Positions 24,364 through 35,492 of a DNA stretch of 43,964 bases are shown in pieces. Numbering within the stretch: position 1 is the stretch's first letter; every line of letters begins with the position of its first letter. The notes below the pieces were generated by a model. It searched no databases and was not told the origin of the DNA. It saw only the letters and a list, made by a program, of their open reading frames with translations. Position numbers and translations under genes: made by a program. The DNA is from Burkholderiales bacterium (lineage in GTDB: Bacteria > Pseudomonadota > Gammaproteobacteria > Burkholderiales > SG8-41), in assembly GCA_019751125.1 (NCBI GenBank), contig JAIENU010000096.1:1-43964 (forward strand), written 5' to 3'.

Positions 24364-24425
24364 CAAGTGCAAGCAGCAGGGCTGCGGCCTGTGGCGGCCG
24401 ATACCCCCGACTTTGTTGTCGTTGC

Positions 24426-26837
<2,412 letters not shown>

Positions 26838-26878
26838 GGACATAGGCTCCGCGGGGCAGGAATAAAGAAAAGCCTGAC

Positions 26879-26884
26879 ATTATA
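26879..26884 (-). promoter_or_regulatory. Possible internal rpoD promoter (-10 element)
   Basis: A perfect TATAAT on the minus strand, 42 bases before the rpoD ATG and in the dnaG-rpoD gap. The -35 region is poor, so it may need an activator or alternative factor. An internal promoter at this point of the operon is known in E. coli. Confidence 0.4.
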
Positions 26885-26970
26885 TAGCATTACGCCGGTT
26901 CGCGCAGCACCATCACTCAACACCAACCCTTTGTTTACATTGGACTTTTCGGCACAACCCCGAGGCAAAA

Positions 26971-28668
26971 CTAGGGCGTCGCTGAAGTCTGGGCCGCGCG
27001 GAATTTTGCGATGCGTGTCCGCAGCTGATTCCAGGACGCCTCCAGCTCGGCTTTGCGCTCTGCAGCCGTATGCAACTCATCCTGCAGCCGGAGCACGCGA
27101 ATCTCGGCCTGTCTGAGCGCCTCTTCCAGATCAGTACCACGGAAACTTTCACCGAGATTCAGCGGACCTGCAGCAGTCGACAGGTGCCGCATCACTGCAT
27201 CCAGCACCTGCCACGCGGCGGCATCCAGCTCCGGCAACCTCAGCCTGATCCCCTCGGCCAATTCGGACTGGTCAATCACCGCCACATGCTCCGGGTCGCA
27301 GACAATCAGATCCAGCATCCGCCGCAGGATTGACGGCGTCACCGGCGCGGCGCGGCGCGGTGACGGTGAACTGTTTGCGACCGCCGCACTCCTGATTTCG
27401 AACTGCGCATCCAGCTGCTGCGGCTGGATGCCGGCAATCTGCGCCAGCTCCTTGCGGATCAGCAGCGACAGCATCGGTGCGGCAATCTGCTTCACCAGCG
27501 GCTTGGCCTGCTGCAGCAGTTTGGCCTGGCCCTCGGGCGTATGCACGTCAACCTGGCGGCGCAGCTCCTCAATCAGGAAACGCGACAGCGGCATCGCCTG
27601 CGCGAGCAGCGCCTCAAAGGCGTCCTTGCCATGCTGGCGCACGTAGGTGTCGGGATCCTCGCCATCGGGCAGGAACAGGAAACGCAGCTGCTTGCCGTCG
27701 GACAACTGGGCGAGGCTGTTTTCCAGCGCGCGCCATGCAGCGCGGCGGCCGGCGGCGTCGCCATCGAAGCAATAGACCACTTCCTCGGTCTGGCGCAGCA
27801 GCTTCTGCACATGGATGGGCGTGGTCGCGGTGCCGAGTGTGGCCACCGCGTACTCAACGCCCATCTGCGCCAGCGCCACCACGTCCATGTAACCCTCGAC
27901 GACGATGACACGTCCAGCGTCGCGAATCGCGCGCCGCGCCTGGAACAGGCCGTAGAGTTCGCGCCCTTTTTCGAACACCGGCGTTTCCGGCGAATTCAGG
28001 TATTTCGGCTCACCTTCGCCGAGCACGCGCCCGCCGAAACCGATGATGTGGCCGCGCACATCGACGATCGGAAACATGATGCGGTCGCGGAACACATCGT
28101 AGCGGCGCCCCTCGTCGTTCTGCTTTACCAGTCCGGCGGTATTGAGCCTCTTGTCGGCATAGTCGGGAAATACCTGCTGCAGCCCCTGCCAGGCATCGGG
28201 CGCATAACCGATGCCGAATTTTTTGGCGATCTCGCCGGAGAGGCCGCGCTTTTTCAGGTATTCGATGGCACGCGGCGAATCCTTCAGCTGGTTGCGGTAG
28301 AACTGCGCGGCGGTGAGCAGGGCGCCGTAGAGATCGGGGCCCTCTTCCGCGCGGCGTTGTGCTTCAGCCGAACGCGGCGCCTCTGGCACCTGCATGCCGA
28401 CGCTCTGCGCGAGGTCTTTCACCGCATCGACAAAACCCAGGCCGCCGTACTCCATCATGAAACCGATGGCGGTGCCGTGGGCGCCACAGCCGAAGCAGTG
28501 ATAAAACTGCTTGGTCGGGCTGACCGTGAATGACGGCGATTTTTCGGAGTGGAAGGGGCAGCAGGCTGAGTAGTTGGCACCGCTGCGTTTCAGCTTCACA
28601 TAGCGGTCAACCACCTCGACGATGTCGACGCGGGCCAGCAAATCCTGAATGAACGACTCCGGAATCAT
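26971..28668 (-). CDS. dnaG: DNA primase DnaG
   Basis: 565 residues. The N-terminal CHC2 zinc ribbon uses C37, H40, C58 and C61 (CPFH, CFGC). The catalytic TOPRIM core shows VVEGYMDVVAL and CFDGDAAGRRA, which supply the metal-binding Glu and Asp residues. The C-terminal ~150 residues are helical and should bind the DnaB helicase. It makes RNA primers at the replication fork. It lies between yqeY (96-base gap) and rpoD (133-base gap), the standard betaproteobacterial order. Confidence 0.97.
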   Translation of the reverse strand: MIPESFIQDLLARVDIVEVVDRYVKLKRSGANYSACCPFHSEKSPSFTVSPTKQFYHCFGCGAHGTAIGFMMEYGGLGFVDAVKDLAQSVGMQVPEAPRSAEAQRRAEEGPDLYGALLTAAQFYRNQLKDSPRAIEYLKKRGLSGEIAKKFGIGYAPDAWQGLQQVFPDYADKRLNTAGLVKQNDEGRRYDVFRDRIMFPIVDVRGHIIGFGGRVLGEGEPKYLNSPETPVFEKGRELYGLFQARRAIRDAGRVIVVEGYMDVVALAQMGVEYAVATLGTATTPIHVQKLLRQTEEVVYCFDGDAAGRRAAWRALENSLAQLSDGKQLRFLFLPDGEDPDTYVRQHGKDAFEALLAQAMPLSRFLIEELRRQVDVHTPEGQAKLLQQAKPLVKQIAAPMLSLLIRKELAQIAGIQPQQLDAQFEIRSAAVANSSPSPRRAAPVTPSILRRMLDLIVCDPEHVAVIDQSELAEGIRLRLPELDAAAWQVLDAVMRHLSTAAGPLNLGESFRGTDLEEALRQAEIRVLRLQDELHTAAERKAELEASWNQLRTRIAKFRAAQTSATP

Positions 28669-28764
28669 GCGCGGTTTTCAGCCCTGCTTTTTAGGGTCCG
28701 GCTCATGGTGGACCCATTCCCGCCGATTATAGAGGGCGCGCGCGGCAGCTCCTGCGCCGGGGAA

Positions 28765-29214
28765 TCAGCCGCCCGAAAGTCGCGCCTTGACCGCCGCTGA
28801 TACCTTGCCCATGTCGGCACGGCCGGCAAGACGGGGCTTCACCAGTGCCATCACCTTGCCCATGTCGGCGGGCCCTGCCGCGCCGCTCTCGGCAACGGCC
28901 GCCGCAATCACCGCGGCGATTTCGTCATCACCCATCGCCTGCGGCATATAGGCCTGGAGCAGTTGCAGCTCCTGTTTTTCCTTGTCGGCAAGATCCTGCC
29001 GCCCGCCCTGCTCGAACTGGCTGATCGAGTCGCGGCGCTGCTTGATCATTTTTTCGATGACCGCCAGCACGTCAGCATCATTCAGCGTCTTGCGCTCGTC
29101 AACCTCGCGCTGCTTCAGCGCCGCGGTAAGCAGGCGTATGGTGTCCCGGCGCGCAGCATCGCCGCCGCGCATCGCGGCTTTCAGGTCATCGTTGATCTGC
29201 TCACGCAAGGCCAT
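28765..29214 (-). CDS. GatB/YqeY domain protein
   Basis: 149 residues, the full YqeY length. It starts MALREQINDDLKAAMRGGD and contains KQREVDERKTLNDADVLAVIEKMIKQRRDSI, a stretch conserved in the family, and a C-terminal Gly/Lys-rich segment resembling the tRNA-binding tail domain of GatB. A role in amidotransferase-like tRNA metabolism is assumed but not proven. It sits between rpsU and dnaG, as in most Betaproteobacteria. The ATG follows GGAGAG. Confidence 0.93.
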   Translation of the reverse strand: MALREQINDDLKAAMRGGDAARRDTIRLLTAALKQREVDERKTLNDADVLAVIEKMIKQRRDSISQFEQGGRQDLADKEKQELQLLQAYMPQAMGDDEIAAVIAAAVAESGAAGPADMGKVMALVKPRLAGRADMGKVSAAVKARLSGG

Positions 29215-29259
29215 GGGGACTCTCCGGAATGGGCGCTACAAATGACAGGCACAAATAAC

Positions 29260-29295
29260 AAAAGGGTGCGAGGACAGGCCTCCGCACCCTTTTTT
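29260..29295. terminator. Hairpin between rpsU and yqeY (attenuator or partial terminator)
   Basis: AAAAGGGTGCG-A-GG / CC-T-C-CGCACCCTTTT, a long stem with one bulge. On the minus strand only TTTT then mixed sequence follows, so read-through to yqeY-dnaG-rpoD is likely. A similar partial terminator between rpsU and dnaG lowers dnaG expression in E. coli. Confidence 0.8.
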
Positions 29296-29311
29296 CAACC
29301 GCCGCAGAAGA

Positions 29312-29524
29312 TCAGTAGAGTTTCGGCGGCAGCAGCTGCGAGCGCAGGCGCTTGTGCGTACGCTTCACCGCGGCGGCGAGCTTGCGCTTGCGCTCGGCGG
29401 TGGGCTTCTCGTAGAACTCGCGGGCGCGCAGTTCGGTCAGCAGGCCGGTTTTCTCAACCGTGCGCTTGAAACGGCGCAGGGCGACTTCGAAGGGTTCGTT
29501 TTCTTTGACGCGGACGGTGGTCAT
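29312..29524 (-). CDS. rpsU: Small ribosomal subunit protein bS21
   Basis: 70 residues, strongly basic. It begins [20 protein letters not shown] and includes [14 protein letters not shown], both conserved in bS21. It is the last protein to join the 30S subunit and helps mRNA base-pair with the anti-SD of 16S rRNA. First gene of the macromolecular synthesis operon and divergent from tsaD, the arrangement of E. coli. A good promoter lies at 29594-29623. Confidence 0.97.
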   Translation of the reverse strand: MTTVRVKENEPFEVALRRFKRTVEKTGLLTELRAREFYEKPTAERKRKLAAAVKRTHKRLRSQLLPPKLY

Positions 29525-29593
29525 GAAGCCTCGGGGCTGAAAGCGTGGAGATGATGGAAAAGGTGAAACAACGGCCGAAACGGAAAGCCCCGG

Positions 29594-29623
29594 ATTATAA
29601 AGGGCTTAGGCCCCGCCCGGCAA
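29594..29623 (-). promoter_or_regulatory. Promoter of rpsU-yqeY-dnaG-rpoD
   Basis: Minus strand TTGCCG (29623-29618), 18-base spacer, TATAAT (29599-29594). The predicted start near 29587 gives a leader of about 60 bases before rpsU. Confidence 0.7.
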
Positions 29624-29714
29624 ATGTTAAGCTCGCCGCAGCATCCGGATTCGCCCCGCAGCCCCTCTGCAAGGCCTGCACTCCAAATCCGGGCCCGGAT
29701 GCCTGATCATTTTT

Positions 29715-29737
29715 TACCAATAAAATCAATTAGTTAT
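29715..29737 (+). repeat. AT-rich IHF-like dispersed motif, copy 5, at tsaD
   Basis: CAATAAAATCAATTAGTTAT from 29718; AATCAA-TTAG-TTA matches the IHF consensus exactly. It ends 7 bases before the tsaD ATG, where a ribosome site would be expected. TTATAG at its end could be a -10 element, which would give a nearly leaderless mRNA. Confidence 0.6.
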
Positions 29738-29744
29738 AGCGTAA

Positions 29745-30755
29745 ATGCGTGTTCTTGGCATAGAGACCTCCTGCGATGAAACCGGTGTTGCCCTGTATGA
29801 CACCGAAGCCGGGCTGCTCGCCCATGCCCTGCATTCCCAGGTCGCGTTACACGCCGACTACGGCGGCGTGGTGCCGGAACTGGCTTCGCGCGACCACGTC
29901 CGGCGCGCGCTGCTGCTGACCCGCGAAGTGCTGGCCCGGGCCTCCGCAAACCTCGCCAGCGTTGATGCCATTGCCTACACCGCCGGCCCCGGACTCGCCG
30001 GCGCGCTGCTGGTCGGCGCCGGCTTCGGCGCCAGCCTCGCCCATGCGCTGGGCAAGCCGGCCATCGCCGTCCACCACCTCGAAGGCCACCTGCTGTCGCC
30101 GCTGCTCGCAACACCGGCACCGCAGTTCCCCTTTATTGCGCTGCTGGTTTCCGGTGGCCACACCCAGCTGATGCAGGTGGGCGGCATCGGTGACTACACC
30201 CTGCTCGGCGACACGCTGGACGATGCCGCCGGCGAGGCCTTCGACAAATCGGCCAAGCTGCTCGGACTCGGTTATCCCGGCGGGCCGGCAATTGCAGCAC
30301 TCGCCGCGCAGGGCAGGCCCGGCCGCTTTGTGCTGCCACGGCCGATGCTGCGCAGTGACAACCTCGATTTCAGTTTCAGCGGCCTGAAGACCGCGGTGCT
30401 GACCGCGGTGCGCGGCGGACTGGACGATGGACAGGCGCGAGCCGATCTTGCCGCCGAGCTGCAGGAAGCGATCACCGAAGTGCTGGCAGCAAAATCACTC
30501 ACCGCGCTGGAGGACAGCGGGCTAGCCCAGCTGGTGGTGGCAGGCGGGGTCGGCGCCAACCGGCGACTGCGCGAGCGGCTTGATGCAGCAGCTGCGGCGC
30601 GCGGCTGCCGCGTGTATTACCCGCCCTTCGAACTGTGCACTGACAACGGGGCAATGATTGCCTTCGCCGGCGCGCTGCGCCTGCAGCGTGGTGAAGGCCG
30701 CCGGCCTGACGGTTTTACCGTGCAGCCGCGCTGGGATCTCGCGACACTGGACTGA
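29745..30755 (+). CDS. tsaD: tRNA N6-adenosine threonylcarbamoyltransferase TsaD
   Basis: 336 residues, standard length. It transfers threonylcarbamoyl to A37 of ANN-decoding tRNAs with TsaB and TsaE. Features: [15 protein letters not shown] at the N-terminus (ASKHA fold), iron ligands H111 and H115 in [20 protein letters not shown] near 136-143, and [12 protein letters not shown] near 265-276. The ATG 29745 gives the conserved N-terminus but has no Shine-Dalgarno; the AT-rich motif occupies that space. Divergent from rpsU. Confidence 0.97.
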   Translation: MRVLGIETSCDETGVALYDTEAGLLAHALHSQVALHADYGGVVPELASRDHVRRALLLTREVLARASANLASVDAIAYTAGPGLAGALLVGAGFGASLAHALGKPAIAVHHLEGHLLSPLLATPAPQFPFIALLVSGGHTQLMQVGGIGDYTLLGDTLDDAAGEAFDKSAKLLGLGYPGGPAIAALAAQGRPGRFVLPRPMLRSDNLDFSFSGLKTAVLTAVRGGLDDGQARADLAAELQEAITEVLAAKSLTALEDSGLAQLVVAGGVGANRRLRERLDAAAAARGCRVYYPPFELCTDNGAMIAFAGALRLQRGEGRRPDGFTVQPRWDLATLD

Positions 30756-30770
30756 AGTTCCAGCCGCCGT

Positions 30771-31403
30771 TCAGCCGGCGTCCTGGCCTGAGCCCTTTTT
30801 TCCACCGAGCCTGCTTTCCGTGCCGGCAATCAGCTTGCTGATGTTCGAGCGATGGCGCCATACCAGCAGCACCGCGATCACCGTCACCGCCCAGACATAA
30901 GGGTGGCTGAAGTTGTACAGAATCAGCGCAAAAAAAGCGGCAAACAAAGCCGATATCAGCGCCGCCAGCGAGGAATAGCGGAAAAACACCGCGATGGTGA
31001 TCCAGGTCGACAGCGTGCCGAGCGCGAGTATCCAGTTGAGGCCGAACAGGATGCCAAGCGCGGTGGCAACACCCTTGCCGCCCTTGAAGCCGTGAAACAG
31101 CGGATACAGGTGGCCGAGCAACACGGCAACCGCGGCGAGCGCCAGCGTTGCATCCGCACCGTCGCCGAACCAGTGCGCAGCGCCGTACACCGCGAGCCAG
31201 CCCTTGAGGCTGTCACCGAGCAGCGTCAGCACCGCCGCCGACTTGCGGCCGCTGCGCAGCACATTGGTGGCGCCGGGATTGCCGGAACCGTACTCGCGCG
31301 GATCAGGCAGTTTGTAGAGCCGGCTGACCACCACGGCGAAGGACACCGAGCCGATCAGATAGGCAATCGCCGCGACGATGACGGCAGACAGCGACAGATT
31401 CAT
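30771..31403 (-). CDS. plsY: Glycerol-3-phosphate acyltransferase PlsY
   Basis: Integral membrane enzyme that acylates glycerol-3-phosphate from acyl-phosphate, the first step of phospholipid synthesis. 210 residues and five hydrophobic segments. All three PlsY motifs show: [16 protein letters not shown], then [17 protein letters not shown], then a C-terminal segment around [13 protein letters not shown]. The family usually begins MNLSL/MN, so I use ATG 31403; a GTG at 31415 is possible but less likely. Convergent with tsaD (15 bases) and divergent from folB. Confidence 0.95.
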   Translation of the reverse strand: MNLSLSAVIVAAIAYLIGSVSFAVVVSRLYKLPDPREYGSGNPGATNVLRSGRKSAAVLTLLGDSLKGWLAVYGAAHWFGDGADATLALAAVAVLLGHLYPLFHGFKGGKGVATALGILFGLNWILALGTLSTWITIAVFFRYSSLAALISALFAAFFALILYNFSHPYVWAVTVIAVLLVWRHRSNISKLIAGTESRLGGKKGSGQDAG

Positions 31404-31481
31404 CAATGCACACACCCCTGCGCTAAAATGATGCGGCCATTTTAACCGCTACACCCCATCTCAAAACCGGCCACACCGTCC

Positions 31482-31838
31482 ATGGACACCATCTTCATCC
31501 GCGAGCTGCGCATCGAAACCCGCATCGGCATCTACGAACGGGAAAAACAGGCGCCGCAGACGATCGAGCTTGATCTCGAGATCGGCCTGCGCGGTGAACA
31601 TGCCGCACACAACAGCCGCATCGAAGACACCATCGACTACGCTGCAGTGGTCGCCGATATCCGCCGGCTGTTCGCGGAACGGCACTTCGACCTGCTCGAA
31701 CACGCCGCCGAAGCCATCGCGCAGCGCGTGATCAACGATTTCAGGGCACCCTGGCTGCGCATCACCATCGCCAAACTTGCGCCGCTGGCCGGTGTCAAAA
31801 AACTCGGCGTCACCATCGAGCGCGGCAAACGCGGCTGA
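31482..31838 (+). CDS. folB: Dihydroneopterin aldolase FolB
   Basis: 118 residues, the normal length. It converts 7,8-dihydroneopterin to 6-hydroxymethyl-dihydropterin in folate synthesis. It has MDTIFIRELRIETRIGIYERE (substrate pocket), DTIDYAAVVADIRRL, and the catalytic-region LLEHAAEAIAQ with the conserved Glu. No strong ribosome site is seen. Divergent from plsY, convergent with xerD (11 bases). Confidence 0.95.
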   Translation: MDTIFIRELRIETRIGIYEREKQAPQTIELDLEIGLRGEHAAHNSRIEDTIDYAAVVADIRRLFAERHFDLLEHAAEAIAQRVINDFRAPWLRITIAKLAPLAGVKKLGVTIERGKRG

Positions 31839-31849
31839 GCATTTCCCGC

Positions 31850-32791
31850 TCATCCCCGCGGATGATGTTTTTCATGCAGCTGCTTCATCCGCTCGCGCGC
31901 GACGTGGGTGTAGATCTGCGTGGTTGAAATGTCGGCATGACCCAGCAGCAGTTGCACCACGCGCAGGTCGGCACCGTGGTTGAGCAGGTGGGTGGCGAAG
32001 GCATGGCGCAGCGTGTGTGGTGAGATCGGCTTGCTGATGCCGGCCTGCAGCGCGTAACGCTTGATCATCAGCCAGAAGGCCTGGCGCGTCATCACCGCCG
32101 CGCGCGCGGTCACAAACAAGGCATCGCAGGGTCGCTGCCCCAGTATCTGCGGCCGGGCTTCACGCAGGTAACGTTCAAGCCAGCGCAGCGCCTCCTCGCC
32201 CAGCGGCACCAGCCGTTCCTTCGATCCCTTGCCGAGCACGCGCACCACGCCCATGTCACGGCTGACCTGCGGCACCTGCAGGGTCACCAGCTCGGACACC
32301 CGCAGGCCGCTGGCATACAGCACCTCGAGCATCGCGCGGTCACGCAGGCCCAGCGCTTCATCAACATCCGGCGCGCCCAGCAATTGCTCGACATCGGATT
32401 CGGTGAGGCTTTTCGGCAGCGGGCGCGGCAGCTTCGGCGCCTCGATGCGCAGCGTCGGATCTGTGGTGATCAGGTTCTGCCTCACGGCGTGCCGGTAAAA
32501 ACGTTTCAGGCTGGAGAGCAGCCTTGCCGCGCTGCTCGCTCGCGCCTTGTTGCGGAACTTGTGCGCGAGATATTCCTGGATCGTGGCCTGATCCACGGCA
32601 AACAGCTCGGCGCTTCCGCGCGCTGCGGCCCAGGTCGCGAACTGGACAAGGTCACGGCGGTAACTGTCGAGGGTGTTGCGGGAGAGGCCGTCTTCGAGCC
32701 ACAGCGCATCGCAGAACTCGTCGATGCGCCGGGTGTCGATGCGCACGGACTCGGTGCGACCGGATTCAGGCAGTACCAAGGAGCCCTTCAT
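31850..32791 (-). CDS. xerD: Site-specific tyrosine recombinase XerD
   Basis: 313 residues: N-terminal SAM-like DNA-binding domain (about 20-110) and catalytic domain. All six catalytic residues are visible: R164 (SGLRVSEL), K188, H259 and R262 (HTLRH), H285 (LLGHADI) and Y294 (IYTHV). It resolves chromosome dimers at dif with XerC. It is about 15 residues longer than usual at the N-terminus, so the real start may be a little inside; as drawn, it overlaps the end of ogt by 26 bases. Confidence 0.95.
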   Translation of the reverse strand: MKGSLVLPESGRTESVRIDTRRIDEFCDALWLEDGLSRNTLDSYRRDLVQFATWAAARGSAELFAVDQATIQEYLAHKFRNKARASSAARLLSSLKRFYRHAVRQNLITTDPTLRIEAPKLPRPLPKSLTESDVEQLLGAPDVDEALGLRDRAMLEVLYASGLRVSELVTLQVPQVSRDMGVVRVLGKGSKERLVPLGEEALRWLERYLREARPQILGQRPCDALFVTARAAVMTRQAFWLMIKRYALQAGISKPISPHTLRHAFATHLLNHGADLRVVQLLLGHADISTTQIYTHVARERMKQLHEKHHPRG

Positions 32792-33257
32792 GCCGCAGCA
32801 GCCAGCGTTTGACGCTCAGCGGGAAATCATCCTTGCCGCCCATGAAGCCGCCCAGCCCGCCACTCGCGGCAAGCACGCGGTGGCAGGGCACGAACAGCGG
32901 CACCGGATTGCTGCCGCAGGCGCCACCAACAGCGCGGGCGGCACTGCCGATACGCTGCGCAATACCACCATAAGTAATTGTTTTTAAAGGAAAAAGTTTT
33001 TCGATCTCGCGCCACACGCGACGCTGAAAAACGCTGCCTTCGAGCCGGTAGCGCAGACGCCCGAAGTCATAGGCCGGATCGGCGAGATAACGCTCGACCT
33101 CACGGCAGGCCAGTTCCGCGGCGCGGTCATGCGGGTCGCACGTCGCGGTATTGCGCGGCAGATAGGTCACGCCGGTCACCACCTCGCCGTCGGTGACGAT
33201 ATCAAGCACCGCGAACGGTGTTGCATGACGCGTGCGCGCAGCACGATCCGCGTTCAC
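32766..33257 (-). CDS. ogt: Methylated-DNA-protein-cysteine S-methyltransferase
   Basis: 163 residues. Suicidal DNA repair of O6-methylguanine. The active site is FVPCHRVLAASG with acceptor C125, preceded by TYGGIAQRIG of the helix-turn-helix and followed by GGLGGFMGG, the active-site loop. There is no Ada metal-binding domain, so it is an Ogt-type enzyme. Its ATG overlaps the stop of the TRAP permease gene (ATGA) and its end overlaps xerD. Residues 87-98 (KLFPLKTITYGG) use AT-rich codons (CTT, TTT, CCT, TTA, ACT, TAT) unlike the rest. Confidence 0.95.
   Translation of the reverse strand: MNADRAARTRHATPFAVLDIVTDGEVVTGVTYLPRNTATCDPHDRAAELACREVERYLADPAYDFGRLRYRLEGSVFQRRVWREIEKLFPLKTITYGGIAQRIGSAARAVGGACGSNPVPLFVPCHRVLAASGGLGGFMGGKDDFPLSVKRWLLRHEGLLGTA
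32970..32992 (-). repeat. AT-rich IHF-like dispersed motif, copy 6, inside ogt
   Basis: Minus strand TAAAAACAATTACTTAT (32986-32970). All 17 bases agree with the family consensus, and 16 of 17 with copy 1. It lies in the coding frame of the ogt DNA-binding region. The longer stretch 32966-33003 is conspicuously AT-rich in a GC-rich gene. Confidence 0.5.
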
Positions 33258-35356
33258 GCCGGCGCCGTCTCCCGCGGCCGCATTTTCTGCAGCGTCACCG
33301 TGACCGCCATCAGCACCAGCCCGAGCACATCCGAGAAGGTGGTCGGATAAACCAGGGCAAGACCCGCGACCACCAGCATTGTGCGTTCAATGCCCGTGGT
33401 CTTGCGCAGCAGCCAGCCCTGCAGGCCGCCGGCCAGCGCGACGATGCCGATGATCGCGGTCACCGAAATCACCGCCACCGCAGCCCAGTCGGCCTGCGCC
33501 AGGTTCTTGAACGAGCCGCCGAGCAGCAGGCCGACGCCGGCCGGATCGAGCACGAACATGAAGGGCACCAGGAAGGCCGGTGCGCAGTACTTCCAGCTCT
33601 GCAGCGTGGTGCGGTACGGACCGCCACCGGTGATCGCCGCAGCGGCAAAAGGCGACAGCGCGGTCGGCGGCGACACCTCCGACAGCACGGCGTAATAGAA
33701 GATGAACATATGCGCCGCAAAATCCGGCACGCCGAGTTTGATCAGCGCTGGCGCCGCAATCACCGCACAGATGATGTACGAGGCGGTCACCGGCACCGCG
33801 AGGCCGACAATCCACACGATCAGTGCGGTGTAAAAAGCAGTCAGCAGCAGCTTCATGTCGTGCAGCAGCTTGGGCGTGTCTGCGGCACCCAGCATCGTGA
33901 ACAGATCGACCAGCGCCTGCGCGCCGGAATCGGCATAAGCCAGCACGATGGAACTGAACTTGAGGCCGAGGCCGGTCAATGTCACCACGCCGACGATGAT
34001 GCCGGCGGCGGCGCAGGTCATCGCGACGTTGAGTACGCCGACCGAGCCGTTTTCCAGCGCCCTGATGAAACCCGATTCCCAGAATCCCTTGAGCCAGGGC
34101 ATCCGGCCACGAAACCAGTCGTAGGGAATCAGCGCGCAGTCGCTGCGGAAAAACGACAGCACCGCGGTGGTCACGGTGGCCCAGAACACCGACAGCACCG
34201 GCGAGTAACCCATCATCATGAACACGACGATGGCGATCAGCGATACAAAATGGAACCAGTATTTTTTCGCCAGCTCCAGTGCCTGGTGGTGTTTCTCCAG
34301 CGCGATCACCTTCATGCCGAACTTGCGCGCATCGATTTCGACCATCACGAAAATCCCCAGATAAAAGAGGATGGTCGGAATCGTCGCCATCAGGATCACG
34401 TCGAGGTACGAAATCTTCAGGAACTCCGCGATCAGGAAGGCCGCGGCGCCGAGCACCGGCGGCGAAATGATCGCGCCGAGGCCACCCGCGGCGAGCAGCC
34501 CGCCGGCGGCTTCCTTGCCATAGCCCGATTTAGCCAGCAGCGGATAGGCCACCGATCCCAGCGTCACCGTGGTCGCCACGCCTGAACCCGAGGGCCCGCC
34601 GAGCAGAAAGGACCCCATCACCACCGCGCGGCCCGCGCTCGAGGGCTTGCCGCCCATCGCCGAGAATGAAAAATCAATGAAGAACTTGCCGGCCCCCGAG
34701 TACTGCAGGAAGGCACCGAAGATCGTGAACAGGATGATCAGCGTCGAGGACACGTCGACCGCAACGCCGAAGATGCCTTCAAGGGTCATGTACAACGCGC
34801 CGGTCAGCCGCGCAATGTCATAACCCTTGTGCGTCCACGGCGGCGGCAGGTGCGGGCCGAACAGCGCATAGGCGAGGAACAGGATCACGACAAAAGGCAG
34901 GATCCAGGTCGAACTGCGGCGGGTACCTTCGAGTATCAGAAGCACCAGCGCCACGCCGAACACCTGGTCCATCTGCGTCGGCGTGATCGCACGGTCGCCG
35001 AAGGCATCACCCCAGTAGAGCATGTAGACCACCACCGCAATCGAGGCCACGGCAAAAATCACGTCCCACCACATCAGGCGGTGGCGGAAACGCTTGGCGA
35101 TCGGAAAAATCAGGAACACCAGCGCCATGGCAAAGGCGACGTGCACCGGGCGCAGGATGTAAGCGGGAACAATCTCGACCGCGGCATAGAGATGGAACAG
35201 CGACATCACGACGGCACACAGCGTCATGAACACCGCCAGCGCACCGTGATAACGGTTGTGCGCACCCTCTTCCTCTTCGATCAGTTCCTTGACGCGCTTG
35301 CGCGCCTCCTCACTGATGCCGTCCAGGTTTTCCACCGGCGTATTGTTATCGGCCAC
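33254..35356 (-). CDS. TRAP transporter permease, fused DctQ-DctM type
   Basis: 700 residues, about 16-18 hydrophobic segments. The N-terminal ~200 residues act as the small DctQ-like part; the rest is the large DctM-like part, with GSFLLGGPSGSGVATTVTLGS and GGLLAAGGLGAIISPPVLGA, both typical of the TAXI-linked fused permeases. It moves organic acids with Na+ or H+. The TAXI receptor gene lies just upstream but a strong terminator separates them. ogt follows with ATGA overlap. Confidence 0.94.
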   Translation of the reverse strand: MADNNTPVENLDGISEEARKRVKELIEEEEGAHNRYHGALAVFMTLCAVVMSLFHLYAAVEIVPAYILRPVHVAFAMALVFLIFPIAKRFRHRLMWWDVIFAVASIAVVVYMLYWGDAFGDRAITPTQMDQVFGVALVLLILEGTRRSSTWILPFVVILFLAYALFGPHLPPPWTHKGYDIARLTGALYMTLEGIFGVAVDVSSTLIILFTIFGAFLQYSGAGKFFIDFSFSAMGGKPSSAGRAVVMGSFLLGGPSGSGVATTVTLGSVAYPLLAKSGYGKEAAGGLLAAGGLGAIISPPVLGAAAFLIAEFLKISYLDVILMATIPTILFYLGIFVMVEIDARKFGMKVIALEKHHQALELAKKYWFHFVSLIAIVVFMMMGYSPVLSVFWATVTTAVLSFFRSDCALIPYDWFRGRMPWLKGFWESGFIRALENGSVGVLNVAMTCAAAGIIVGVVTLTGLGLKFSSIVLAYADSGAQALVDLFTMLGAADTPKLLHDMKLLLTAFYTALIVWIVGLAVPVTASYIICAVIAAPALIKLGVPDFAAHMFIFYYAVLSEVSPPTALSPFAAAAITGGGPYRTTLQSWKYCAPAFLVPFMFVLDPAGVGLLLGGSFKNLAQADWAAVAVISVTAIIGIVALAGGLQGWLLRKTTGIERTMLVVAGLALVYPTTFSDVLGLVLMAVTVTLQKMRPRETAPA

Positions 35357-35440
35357 CAGATATTCTCCTCGGTGATTTTGCCCGCGGCATCATAGCATGT
35401 GAACTCGGCATGACAGCGCACCCGCGGCTGCCTCCGGCGC

Positions 35441-35473
35441 ATAAAAAAACCCCGCCATGCAGGCGGGGTTTTA
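35441..35473 (-). terminator. Intrinsic terminator between TAXI and TRAP permease genes
   Basis: AACCCCGCC-ATGCA-GGCGGGGTT, a 9-bp perfect stem. On the minus strand a run of seven T follows, so it ends the TAXI transcript 20 bases after the stop. Confidence 0.9.
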
Positions 35474-35492
35474 TGTGCGACGCAATGCGCTG

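Noticed and set aside
34655..34680. GAAAAATCAATGAAG within the TRAP permease gene as a further copy of the dispersed motif
   Set aside because: It shares only AAAAATCAATG; the CAATAAAA arm and TTA tail are missing, so it is within chance.
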